Source of the DNA: Ferrithrix thermotolerans DSM 19514
GTDB taxonomy: Bacteria; Actinomycetota; Acidimicrobiia; Acidimicrobiales; Ilumatobacteraceae
Assembly (NCBI GenBank): GCA_945861025.1
Contig: CAMASN010000010.1
Location: 1-64,000 of the forward strand
Direction of reading: 5' to 3'
Length of the DNA: 64,000 bases
The notes under the pieces were generated by a model. That model was not told where the DNA came from. It ran no database searches and was given only the letters and a program-made list of their open reading frames with translations. The number at the start of each line of letters is the position of its first letter. Position 1 is the first letter of the stretch. A program made the position numbers and the translations under genes. Shown here piece by piece: positions 56,873-64,000 of the stretch.

Positions 56873-58093
56873 TCAGGACGGCGATGGCCGCCGCTCCTCA
56901 AGGTTCCAACTCACACCATGCACCGGCAGTAGATCGAGGAATGGGTCTGCCGAGAATCCCTCGGGACCCATCACGCCAGCACCAACCCATTCGCCCTCTG
57001 CGATGAGTTCGCATGCGACCACGGGATGCACAGCGGTTTGCCACACGACGGCTTGGTGTCCCGAGGTGCGCATGGTCCATTCGTTGTCGACGATTTGGTA
57101 CAGATACGACTCGCGTGGCGCGCCGTCGAGTCCGAGGCCCTTCACCAAGGTGCCGGCGCACGTGCGCCCTCGCATGCGGTCGCCAAGTTCGGCAGGGTTT
57201 GGCAGCACGGCAGCAACGAGGTCGCGTGGCGAAACCTCGACCCCACGAACCTTGACCGGCTTGGTGCTGTCGAGTCCGAGGCGATGCAGGGTGCGCAATA
57301 CCTCGATGAAGTCCTCGCCGAGGCCGTACTTAAACGTGACGCGATCGAGTTCGAGCCATCGCGGCATCAGCACCACTTCTTCGTGCTCAACGTTGACGCA
57401 ACACAACGTGCCGATGTCTTCGGGGAACACAAACATCTCGGGCTCGCTGAACGGCGCCGTGGTGAACAGACCGCGGCCGCGTTCCCAGATAAGCGGCGGG
57501 TTGAGACATTCTTCGATGGTGGTCCAAATGCTGAACGTGGGGGCGAACTCGAATCCGTCGATCACCAGGTCGCTGCCATCGCGCACGCCCACTTCGGTGA
57601 TCTTGCTGAACAGATGATCGCTGGCGTACCGAGCCAGCACGTCGGACAGTCCAGGCTCGACGCCCATTGCACACAACGACAGCAGGCCGCGCTCGACCCA
57701 CTGGTCTGACACTGCGAACTGCGCATCGCCAAGCACCACGCCGGTCTGCTCGTGAGGGTTGGTGGGGTGTGGCTCGGACATGTGCATCGCCATGTCGAGG
57801 TAGTGGCAGCCGGCCTCGAACGCCGCATCGAAGATGGGCGGGTTCATGCGCGGGTCGCAGGCGTTCACGATGATGTCGGCACGCATGCTCTGTGCCAATT
57901 GCACGATCTCGGATCGATTCGAGGCATCAAGGCGGGTGCCGCGTACACGGTCGCTGCCGGCCTGCGCCGCTGCCACGCCTGCGCGGATGCCATCGATATC
58001 TGCCAACACAATGTCAGTGAAGACCGGTCGACTCGCGGCGATTGTTGCAAACGCGGAGCCAACTCCGCCGGCACCGATAACGAGAATTCGCAT
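56873..58093 (-). CDS. Saccharopine dehydrogenase-like NAD(P)-binding protein
   Basis: 406-residue oxidoreductase. It begins MRILVIGAGGVGSAFATIAA with the Rossmann loop and has ADIDGI, INACDP-type (IVNACDPRMNPPIFDAAFEAGCHYLD) and a C-terminal catalytic/dimer domain as in saccharopine and carboxynorspermidine dehydrogenases. The substrate could be saccharopine, an opine or carboxyspermidine; the context does not decide. TACCCT (minus, 58107-58102) is 8 nt upstream of the ATG at 58093, so I reject the longer frame from 58123. Confidence 0.87.
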   Translation of the reverse strand: MRILVIGAGGVGSAFATIAASRPVFTDIVLADIDGIRAGVAAAQAGSDRVRGTRLDASNRSEIVQLAQSMRADIIVNACDPRMNPPIFDAAFEAGCHYLDMAMHMSEPHPTNPHEQTGVVLGDAQFAVSDQWVERGLLSLCAMGVEPGLSDVLARYASDHLFSKITEVGVRDGSDLVIDGFEFAPTFSIWTTIEECLNPPLIWERGRGLFTTAPFSEPEMFVFPEDIGTLCCVNVEHEEVVLMPRWLELDRVTFKYGLGEDFIEVLRTLHRLGLDSTKPVKVRGVEVSPRDLVAAVLPNPAELGDRMRGRTCAGTLVKGLGLDGAPRESYLYQIVDNEWTMRTSGHQAVVWQTAVHPVVACELIAEGEWVGAGVMGPEGFSADPFLDLLPVHGVSWNLEERRPSPS

Positions 58094-58217
58094 AGGCACT
58101 GAGGGTAGCCGCGCTTGTGTCAATGGGATCGACTGTTGCCGATAGGTCTCTGGAACGCTGCGGCGTGCTGCGTACGGCTAATTTGACGACGCGTACGCAT
58201 CACGAGGTGGGGGACCT

Positions 58218-59849
58218 ATGACGAACTGGAACATTGCTGAGATCCTTTCTGCGGTGGCGGCACAGGTGCCCGATCGTCCATGCCAGATCCAGGGTGACCG
58301 TGTATTCACCTGGGCCCAGTTTGAGCAGCGTACGAACGCGTTGGCTGCAGATTTGCTCGACAGTGGCATGACCCATCACGGCAAGCTTGCCTGTTACCTC
58401 TACAACTCGCCCGAGTACCTCGAGTCGATGGTCGGAGCGTTCAAGGCAGCGATGGTGCCGGTGAATACCAACTATCGCTACGCGGCCGAAGAGATCTTCT
58501 ATTTGTTCGATAACGCCGACGCCGAAGCGATCGTGTTTCACGCGGTGTTCAGTGATCTGCTCGACACCGTGCGCAACCGACTCACCAAGGTGAAGCGGTG
58601 GTACGTGGTCAGCGACGAGACCGGCAATGGTCCCGAGTGGGCAACGCCATACGAGTCGGTTGTGAGCGCCTCGGTTCCTGTGGGCATGCCGCAAGTGCCC
58701 CGTAGCGGCGACGATCTGTTGTTGCTCTACACCGGGGGCACCACCGGCATGCCTAAGGGCGTGATGTGGCGCCAAGACGATCTCTTCAACGTGCTCGGCG
58801 GAGGCGGCAACGCGGTGTCCGGCATCCCGCCCGCCGATGGCATCGACGACTTGATTAGCCGCATTGATACATCGCTTCCGACCGGTCCGGTGATGCTGGT
58901 GGCGTGCCCGCTGATGCACGGCACCGGACAGTTCACCGCGATCAACAACCTCGGGCTTGGTGGATGCATCGTCACGCTGACCAACCGCAAGTTTGATGTC
59001 TCCGAACTGCTCGGCACCATCGAAAAGCGTGCGGTCAGCAGCGTCATCATCGTTGGCCAAGCCTTTGCGGGGCCCATGCTCGATCATCTGCAACTTAACC
59101 CCAACCGCTACAACCTCACCAGCCTCGCGGTCGTTACCTCAAGCGGTGTCATGTGGAGCCAAGAGAACAAAGCTGGCCTTCTCGACTTCATCCCGCAGGC
59201 GATCTTGTTTGATTCGTTCGGTTCGTCCGAAGCCATTGGTATGGGTGCATCGATCAGCTCAAAGGGTGCTCCACAACAGACTGCAAAGTTTCAGATCGGC
59301 GCCACCTGTGCAGTCTTCAACGAAAATGGTGAGCGTGTTGTGCCGGGCTCTGGCGAGCAGGGAGTTGTAGCCGTGGGGGGCTTCATCCCACTCGGCTATT
59401 ACAAAGACGAAGCCAAATCGGCGCAGACATTTCGTACCTATGAAGGCCGCCGCTGGAGCGTCCCCGGCGACTTCGCCGAGGTCAACGAAGATGGCACGTT
59501 ACGGCTGCTCGGCCGCGGGTCGGTGTGCATTAACACGGGCGGCGAAAAGGTCTTCCCCGAAGAGGTTGAAGAGGCGCTCAAGACTCATCCCAGCGTGCGC
59601 GACGCCGTATGCGTCGGTTTGCCCGATCAACGGTTTGGCGAAGTGATCTGCGCAGTGGTCGAGTCCGAGGCCGATCGTCCCATCGACTCGGTGGCTCTCG
59701 CCGATCACGTGAAGGGGTTGCTGGCCCACTACAAGGCACCGCGTCATGTGGTGGTCGTCGACACCATTGGTCGGGCAGCGAACGGCAAGGTCGATTACAA
59801 GCGGCTGAAGGAATTGGCCATCGAGCGCTTGGCTGCGGGTCAATCATGA
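58218..59849 (+). CDS. AMP-forming acyl-CoA synthetase
   Basis: 543-residue ANL-family ligase that activates a carboxylic acid through an acyl-adenylate. The P-loop is YTGGTTGMPKGVMW, the adenylate-binding motif is DSFGSSEAIGMG, the hinge region GDFAEVNEDGTLRLLGRGS, and the catalytic Lys lies in GRAANGKVDYKRL. The acyl chain is unknown; it resembles fatty or cholate/steroid acyl-CoA synthetases. GAGGTGGGGG precedes the ATG. The stop overlaps the ATG of the next gene (ATGA). Confidence 0.93.
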   Translation: MTNWNIAEILSAVAAQVPDRPCQIQGDRVFTWAQFEQRTNALAADLLDSGMTHHGKLACYLYNSPEYLESMVGAFKAAMVPVNTNYRYAAEEIFYLFDNADAEAIVFHAVFSDLLDTVRNRLTKVKRWYVVSDETGNGPEWATPYESVVSASVPVGMPQVPRSGDDLLLLYTGGTTGMPKGVMWRQDDLFNVLGGGGNAVSGIPPADGIDDLISRIDTSLPTGPVMLVACPLMHGTGQFTAINNLGLGGCIVTLTNRKFDVSELLGTIEKRAVSSVIIVGQAFAGPMLDHLQLNPNRYNLTSLAVVTSSGVMWSQENKAGLLDFIPQAILFDSFGSSEAIGMGASISSKGAPQQTAKFQIGATCAVFNENGERVVPGSGEQGVVAVGGFIPLGYYKDEAKSAQTFRTYEGRRWSVPGDFAEVNEDGTLRLLGRGSVCINTGGEKVFPEEVEEALKTHPSVRDAVCVGLPDQRFGEVICAVVESEADRPIDSVALADHVKGLLAHYKAPRHVVVVDTIGRAANGKVDYKRLKELAIERLAAGQS

Positions 59850-60712
59850 GAGGCGATCATCTGCGGGCACGACTTGCGAATCGCAACAGCGTGTTGATGC
59901 CCGGCGTGTGGGATTCGCTGTCGGCCAAGCTTGCTGTCGAGGCCGATTTCGACACGGTGTTCGTGAGCGGATATTGCGTGAGCGCCACCATGCTTGGCAA
60001 ACCCGATTTTGGATTCCTCACCCAAACCGAGATGGCCGAAGTCGCTCGGCGAGTGTGTGCCGCGGCGCCCAGCACCAGCGTGGTGGTCGATGCCGACACC
60101 GGCTATGGCGGTCCGCTCAACGCAATCCGCACCGTCGAGTTGTGGGAGCAAGCAGGCGCCGCAGGAATGTTCCTCGAGGATCAAGTGTGGCCCAAGCGCT
60201 GCGGGCACATGCCTGGTAAGCAGGTGGTTCCGGTCGAAGACTGGCTGGCCAAGTTGCGCGCTGCTGTCGAACATCGCACGCATCTCCACATCACTGCGCG
60301 TACCGATGCGCGCGCGATGAACGGACTCGACGATGCCATCGAGCGCGCCAAGATGGCCCGCGATCTTGGGGTCGACGCAGTATTTATCGAGGCTCCCGAG
60401 TCGGTGGCCGAGCTCGAGCGCATCGCCGCCGAACTCAGCGATGTAACTCTGGTCGCGAACATGGTCGAGACCGGCAAGACACCGTTGCTCACGCCCGCTG
60501 AATTGGCCGAGCTTGGGTTTCTCCTCATCGTGTCGCCGCTCAGTGGATTGTTCACGATGGTGCACGCGATCCGTGAGTCGCTGGCGTTGCTCCGCAACGA
60601 AGGTTCGTTGCGTGGGCATCTCGATCGCCTCGTTGCATTCGATGACTTCGGTGGGCTCGTCGGACTCGGTGATCAGTTCGCGCTCGAGCAGCGGTACAAC
60701 CAAACGCGCTGA
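59846..60712 (+). CDS. PEP mutase / isocitrate lyase superfamily enzyme
   Basis: 288-residue TIM-barrel enzyme. The metal-binding motif is VVDADTGYGGPLNA, the active-site lid is KRCGHMPGK, followed by ITARTDARA and VFIEAPES. The lid with Cys-Gly-His matches lyase members (methylisocitrate lyase, 2,3-dimethylmalate lyase, carboxyPEP mutase group). Which substrate it cleaves is unknown. Translational coupling to the acyl-CoA synthetase suggests a short catabolic pathway that yields or removes a dicarboxylate. Confidence 0.87.
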   Translation: MRGDHLRARLANRNSVLMPGVWDSLSAKLAVEADFDTVFVSGYCVSATMLGKPDFGFLTQTEMAEVARRVCAAAPSTSVVVDADTGYGGPLNAIRTVELWEQAGAAGMFLEDQVWPKRCGHMPGKQVVPVEDWLAKLRAAVEHRTHLHITARTDARAMNGLDDAIERAKMARDLGVDAVFIEAPESVAELERIAAELSDVTLVANMVETGKTPLLTPAELAELGFLLIVSPLSGLFTMVHAIRESLALLRNEGSLRGHLDRLVAFDDFGGLVGLGDQFALEQRYNQTR

Positions 60713-60724
60713 GCTCATAGTTCG

Positions 60725-60752
60725 TTGACTCCAACGCCCGAACCGTTACACT
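60725..60752 (+). promoter_or_regulatory. Promoter of metX
   Basis: TTGACT (60725-60730) and TACACT (60747-60752) are 16 bp apart. Transcription would begin near 60758-60760, exactly where the riboswitch fold begins. Confidence 0.7.
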
Positions 60753-60758
60753 GCGTCA

Positions 60759-60867
60759 AGCATTACGAGCGGCCTTTCCAAAGGCCCGGCAACCTGGGTC
60801 GGAAGCCCCAAGGTGCCTCCATCGTCAGATGGGATGTGGCCGCACTTCGGTTCGGCAACAAAGGCTC
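60759..60867 (+). ncRNA. SAM-clan riboswitch in the metX leader
   Basis: The 5' leader of metX contains the conserved S-adenosylmethionine aptamer blocks: GAGC, a perfect 7-bp P2 hairpin (GGCCTTT/AAAGGCC, 60771-60786), CCCGGCAACC, a P3 stem with GCCCC, then AAGGTGCC. A further hairpin CCATC-GTCA-GATGG (60819-60832) resembles P4, and GGTTCGGCAAC follows downstream. The mix fits SAM-I, SAM-IV or the SAM-I/IV variant; I cannot decide. It would lower metX expression when SAM is abundant, probably at translation, since no U-tract is seen. Confidence 0.8.
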
Positions 60868-60916
60868 CGGCCGCTCTTGATGTTGTTGATTTCAGCATGC
60901 TCGAGAGGAGGACGAT

Positions 60917-62092
60917 GTGGACAAGCAATCATTTCCGGTGACCGGAGCATGGATGCCGGGCGATAACCCCGGGCATCGTCAGTTTCTCAGTGTGGCGGCC
61001 GATCGCCCCTTCGCTCTCGATGGTGCAACATCGCTCACCAATGTCAGCGTCGCGTACGAAACGTGGGGAACCCTCGACGACAGCGCGAGCAACGCAATCT
61101 TGATTTGTCATGCGTGGACAGGCGATAGTCATGCGGCAGGCGTCGACAGCAAGGGACATTCGGGCGAAGGTTGGTGGGTCGATGCAATCGGTCCGGGTAA
61201 GGCCATCGATACCAACCGTTGGTTCGTGGTGTGCGCCAACGTGCTCGGCGGGTGCCAGGGCACCACCGGCCCGTCGTCGCCGCACCCATCTGATGGCAAG
61301 CCCTACGGGTCTCGCTTTCCGGTCATCACTATTCGCGACATGGTTCGCCTGCAGGCCCGCCTTGCCGACCACCTTGGCGTCAATGTGTGGCGCAGCGTTA
61401 TCGGTGGCTCAATGGGCGGCATGCAAGTGCTCGAATGGGGCATTACCTATCCGGATCGCGTTCGCTCGTTGGTGCCTATCGCAACGTGTGCGCAGAGCAC
61501 AGCGCAACAGATTGCTTGGGGCGCGATTGGACGTCGCACGATCTTGCTCGATCAGCGCTGGCGCGGTGGCGACTACTACGACGCGCCCGAGGGCGATGGC
61601 CCAGCCGAGGGTCTTGCGGTGGCGCGCATGATCGCGCAAGTCACGTTCAGAAGCGACAACGTGTTCACCGAGCGATTCGGACGAGACCTCGCCGACGGCG
61701 GCGCACATCGGGATGGGTTCGATCTCTGGCAGCGCTTCGAGGTCGAGCGCTATCTCGATCATCACGGCGAAAAGTTGATCCGTCGATTCGACACCAACAG
61801 CTACCTCATCATCGGCAAAGCAATGGACCTGCACGATGTGGGCCGCGGCCGCAACGGTGTGCTGTCGGCCATGGCGCGAATCAAAGTGCCGGTGCTGTCG
61901 ATGGGTATCTCAAGCGACATGTTGTACCCGGCCTATCAGCAGCGGCACCTGCGCGATCTACTTGTCGCTGCGGGCACCCCGTGTGAGTATGTCGAGATCG
62001 ATTCGCCACACGGTCACGACGCGTTTTTGCTCAACCTCGATCAGGTTGCCCCGCCCATCGAGGCGTTCTTGGACTCGGTGTCGAAGGACTAG
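60917..62092 (+). CDS. metX: Homoserine O-acetyltransferase
   Basis: Acylates homoserine for methionine synthesis. 391-residue alpha/beta hydrolase-fold enzyme with the nucleophile Ser165 in GGSMGGMQVLEW, ANVLGGCQGTTGPSS, and the C-terminal DSPHGHDAFL containing the catalytic His. The GTG at 60917 follows GAGGAGG (60905-60911) by 5 nt; the overlapping ATG at 60915 is out of frame. Regulated by the riboswitch upstream. Whether the acyl donor is acetyl- or succinyl-CoA is not decided here. The end overlaps a convergent gene by 4 bp. Confidence 0.94.
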   Translation: MDKQSFPVTGAWMPGDNPGHRQFLSVAADRPFALDGATSLTNVSVAYETWGTLDDSASNAILICHAWTGDSHAAGVDSKGHSGEGWWVDAIGPGKAIDTNRWFVVCANVLGGCQGTTGPSSPHPSDGKPYGSRFPVITIRDMVRLQARLADHLGVNVWRSVIGGSMGGMQVLEWGITYPDRVRSLVPIATCAQSTAQQIAWGAIGRRTILLDQRWRGGDYYDAPEGDGPAEGLAVARMIAQVTFRSDNVFTERFGRDLADGGAHRDGFDLWQRFEVERYLDHHGEKLIRRFDTNSYLIIGKAMDLHDVGRGRNGVLSAMARIKVPVLSMGISSDMLYPAYQQRHLRDLLVAAGTPCEYVEIDSPHGHDAFLLNLDQVAPPIEAFLDSVSKD

Positions 62093-62553
62093 CCATGTCG
62101 CTTCGCTGCCGCAGCGTCGAGCATCGGGATCCCTTTGCTCGTGGCTGGCAAGCGCAGCGCCACCATGAAATCGAGGCCGTCGTCGGGGCCGCACTCGAGG
62201 AGATAGACCACCCGTCGTTTCGGTGGGTTATCGGACGGCCCCGCCACGAGCCAGGTCGACGACTTCGGCATCCGTGTTGGCATGAAACTGCTCGTCGATG
62301 TGCTGGCGCCCGATCTCTGCGGGCTGTTCAGGCCTCCTCGGCGTGGCCGCACTTCGATGGTGCCGTTGGTGCCGTTGGTGACGCGGAACTCGCGCCACTT
62401 TCCGACGCTGCGTCCGTCGCGACTGATCGTTTGGCCGTAACAGACCATGCGTTGCGCGTCTTTGCTGACCCAGTGCGGCTCGATGCGGAATGCGGCCCAC
62501 AACATCGCCGCACACACGGCTGCGATGCCGGCGAATGAAAGCAGGCTTGTCAT
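62089..62553 (-). CDS. Membrane-anchored protein of unknown function
   Basis: 154 residues from the ATG at 62553. One N-terminal hydrophobic helix (about 3-21, SLLSFAGIAAVCAAMLWAAF) is followed by a predicted cytoplasmic domain of mixed composition with KDAQRMVCYGQ and VVYLLECGPDDGLDFMVALRLP. The latter hydrophobic beta pattern suggests a small folded domain. I do not recognise a family. It lies between convergent metX and the divergent membrane protein gene. Confidence 0.7.
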   Translation of the reverse strand: MTSLLSFAGIAAVCAAMLWAAFRIEPHWVSKDAQRMVCYGQTISRDGRSVGKWREFRVTNGTNGTIEVRPRRGGLNSPQRSGASTSTSSFMPTRMPKSSTWLVAGPSDNPPKRRVVYLLECGPDDGLDFMVALRLPATSKGIPMLDAAAAKRHG

Positions 62554-62624
62554 CGCTTCATAGCTTGGCGCATCAGCGAGTGAGCTGCACACTTACGAGG
62601 CAAACATGCCAGACTTGATGAGTC

Positions 62625-63218
62625 ATGAAGTTGCTCTCGCTGCATTCACTCGCACCGTTCGTGGTTGGACTCGTAGCTGATTCGGTCAGCGACGTCACCA
62701 GCACGCGCAAGGTGTATCTGCTTGCCGCTGGTCTCGCCGCCCTTGGTGTATCGCTCCTCATCATCACCGTGTGGTTCTGGCGGAGCACACGTCCCGACCC
62801 GGCGCTGCTGGCCCCGCTCGAGGTGATGGGCGAGCGCAAGTTCCGTAATCTCGATGAGTTTGCGCAACAAGATCTGCTCAACTCGGTGCGCCCCGAAGAT
62901 GCGCAGCCGATGCGTTGGGGAGTTGTCGAAGGTGAATCGCTCAACGAAGGCGTTATCGATCTCGAAGCGGCCGCACGCGCCGAACTGAAGGGATTCGACG
63001 ACCTTCGCGATGCCGAGGTGCTCGAGGCGCCAGTTGTCGAGGCTTCGGTGGTCGAGGAGCCAGTAGTTGAGCCTGTCCCCGAGCCAGCACCTGGTCCTGC
63101 GCCAGCGCCAATCCCCGAGCCAGAGCCAGTGCCAGAGCCGCTTCTTGATCCATCAACGCCGTTAGCTCGTGACCTGATGGATCCGCTGCTGCGCAACGTG
63201 AAAAAGGGTCGCCACTAA
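62625..63218 (+). CDS. Single-pass membrane protein with Pro/Glu-rich C-terminus
   Basis: 197 residues. A central hydrophobic segment (about 31-50, VYLLAAGLAALGVSLLIITV) follows a weakly hydrophobic N-terminus. A conserved-looking middle (ERKFRNLDEFAQQDLLNSVRPED) precedes a low-complexity tail of Pro, Glu, Val and Ala (about 135-180). The tail ends in a basic KKGRH. Function unknown; such proteins in actinobacteria are often envelope-associated. Confidence 0.75.
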   Translation: MKLLSLHSLAPFVVGLVADSVSDVTSTRKVYLLAAGLAALGVSLLIITVWFWRSTRPDPALLAPLEVMGERKFRNLDEFAQQDLLNSVRPEDAQPMRWGVVEGESLNEGVIDLEAAARAELKGFDDLRDAEVLEAPVVEASVVEEPVVEPVPEPAPGPAPAPIPEPEPVPEPLLDPSTPLARDLMDPLLRNVKKGRH

Positions 63219-63244
63219 GCACATCGTGGTCGGCTCGCAGCGGG

Positions 63245-63250
63245 TACGGT
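63245..63250 (+). promoter_or_regulatory. -10 box of the 75-residue protein gene (leaderless)
   Basis: TACGGT, 7 nt before the ATG at 63258, with no ribosome-binding sequence between. Confidence 0.5.
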
Positions 63251-63257
63251 TGTTGCA

Positions 63258-63485
63258 ATGGCTGAGTTGAACGTAGAAGAGATGTTGGCACGATTCCGCG
63301 AGAGGGCTGTGGCCGTCAAGAAGCGGCCGCTGCCACCGGTTGCAGGTGAAGAGCGTCAAGCGTTCATCCAGCAGGCGCAGGCCGACTTCCAAGATTTCGC
63401 CATCATCGGCGACGCAGTCGCAGAGATCGAGGACGGCATTCTCGTGCTGCGCGTCGACCTGCGTCCTCCAGACCAACGCACATGA
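63258..63485 (+). CDS. Small protein of unknown function
   Basis: 75 residues (MAELNVEEMLARFRERAVAV onward), with an amphipathic N-terminal helix, RPLPPVAGEERQAFIQQAQADFQDFAIIGDA, and a short beta-like end (DGILVLRVDL). The good codon pattern, a leaderless-type promoter and a 4-nt overlap (ATGA) with the next gene support it. No family recognised. Confidence 0.72.
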   Translation: MAELNVEEMLARFRERAVAVKKRPLPPVAGEERQAFIQQAQADFQDFAIIGDAVAEIEDGILVLRVDLRPPDQRT

Positions 63486-64000
63486 CCGCTTCGTTGCGCA
63501 CCCGTGCAACGTCTTCCGATCTACCGCTCGTCGCTGGTGCTCTCGCAGTGTTTGCGTGGGGCTTCGGTCCGCTGATTGTTCGTGGCATTCACGCCTCTGC
63601 TGCGTCGATCATCGTCTTTCGCTTTGCATTCGCTGTGCCGGTGATGATTGCCATTGCGTACCTCGCGGGAGGCCGACTCTCGCTGGCCGTGTTTCGCCAT
63701 GCGCTTGGGCCTGGCGTCCTGTTTGCGTTGTCGACCATGGCCAGCTTCTCGTCGTACAAGACCACGTCGATTGCGCTCGCCACGTTGATTCCAGCGGTGC
63801 AGCCGGCGTTGATTTTGTTCATTGCCTCTCGGCTGTTCGGCGAGCGCTTGCCTGCACGACGGGTGGTGTGCGCAGTTGCGGCGCTCTCGGGTGTCTTTGG
63901 CGTTGTGCTCGCTTCGGGCAACACCAGTGGCACGGCCATGCGCGGCAACTTGTTGGCGCTTTCAAACCTGTTTCTTTGGACCGCCTATTTCGTGCAGGTG
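63482..64000 (+). CDS. EamA/DMT-family transporter, N-terminal part (runs off the window)
   Basis: First 173 codons of a drug/metabolite transporter. Hydrophobic helices begin at LVAGALAVFAWGFGPLIVRG, with the EamA pattern F-R-F after helix 2 (IIVFRFAFAVP), SYKTTSIALATLIPAVQPALILFIASRLFGERL in the middle and a second-half start. The ATG overlaps the stop of the 75-residue protein, so both are cotranscribed. Substrate is unknown. Confidence 0.88.
   Translation, partial: MTASLRTRATSSDLPLVAGALAVFAWGFGPLIVRGIHASAASIIVFRFAFAVPVMIAIAYLAGGRLSLAVFRHALGPGVLFALSTMASFSSYKTTSIALATLIPAVQPALILFIASRLFGERLPARRVVCAVAALSGVFGVVLASGNTSGTAMRGNLLALSNLFLWTAYFVQV

Overview
The window looks like chromosomal DNA of a high-GC actinobacterium. 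Acidimicrobiia (Ilumatobacter-like) is my best guess, made from gene content rather than from any search: a DosR-type regulator, arsenate reductases whose cysteines fit mycothiol chemistry, RecBCD, mre/rod morphogenesis genes, and many genes that appear to be transcribed without a leader (a TANNNT -10 box 6-9 nt before the start codon). Genes are dense on both strands. I see no prophage, insertion sequence, CRISPR array or rRNA.

1-9.3 kb, minus strand: the 5' part of a SulP anion transporter, then a recC-recB-recD operon joined by 4-nt overlaps. 9.4-19.3 kb: an aldehyde dehydrogenase convergent with a trimethyllysine/gamma-butyrobetaine-type dioxygenase, a TauE exporter, a PfkB kinase, a CDF metal exporter, a haloalkane dehalogenase, a beta-carbonic anhydrase, a two-gene arsenic operon in which both genes carry a fused arsenate reductase domain, and an SDR. 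19.4-23.2 kb: tRNA-Gly and tRNA-Pro, a plastocyanin-multicopper oxidase fusion, and a divergent DevS/DosR-like two-component pair with three DosR-like boxes.

23.3-45.4 kb is housekeeping: tig-clpP-clpX, folC, ndk, the elongasome cluster mreB-mreC-mreD-mrdA-rodA, RNase E/G, rplU-rpmA, dgt, obg-proB, murJ, and a MoxR ATPase paired with a CoxE-type VWA protein. A 17-bp tandem repeat (three copies) follows.

45.5-60.7 kb is metabolic: guaB, a histidine phosphatase, an SDR-GMC oxidoreductase pair, an aldo/keto reductase, a metallo-beta-lactamase-fold enzyme, SURF1, a PhyH dioxygenase divergent from an APH-type kinase, a DUF4262 protein, a P450 with its ferredoxin, a saccharopine-dehydrogenase-like enzyme, and an acyl-CoA synthetase coupled to a PEP-mutase/isocitrate-lyase-type enzyme. 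60.7-64 kb: metX behind a SAM-clan riboswitch, three small unknown proteins, and the 5' part of an EamA transporter.

The points most worth a second look are the double arsenate-reductase-fusion operon with an operator embedded in its promoter, the DosR-like boxes that tie the two-component pair to the copper oxidase, the overlapping divergent leaderless promoters at 53.59 kb, the histidine-aspartate tail of trigger factor, and the threonine-rich insert in MreC.
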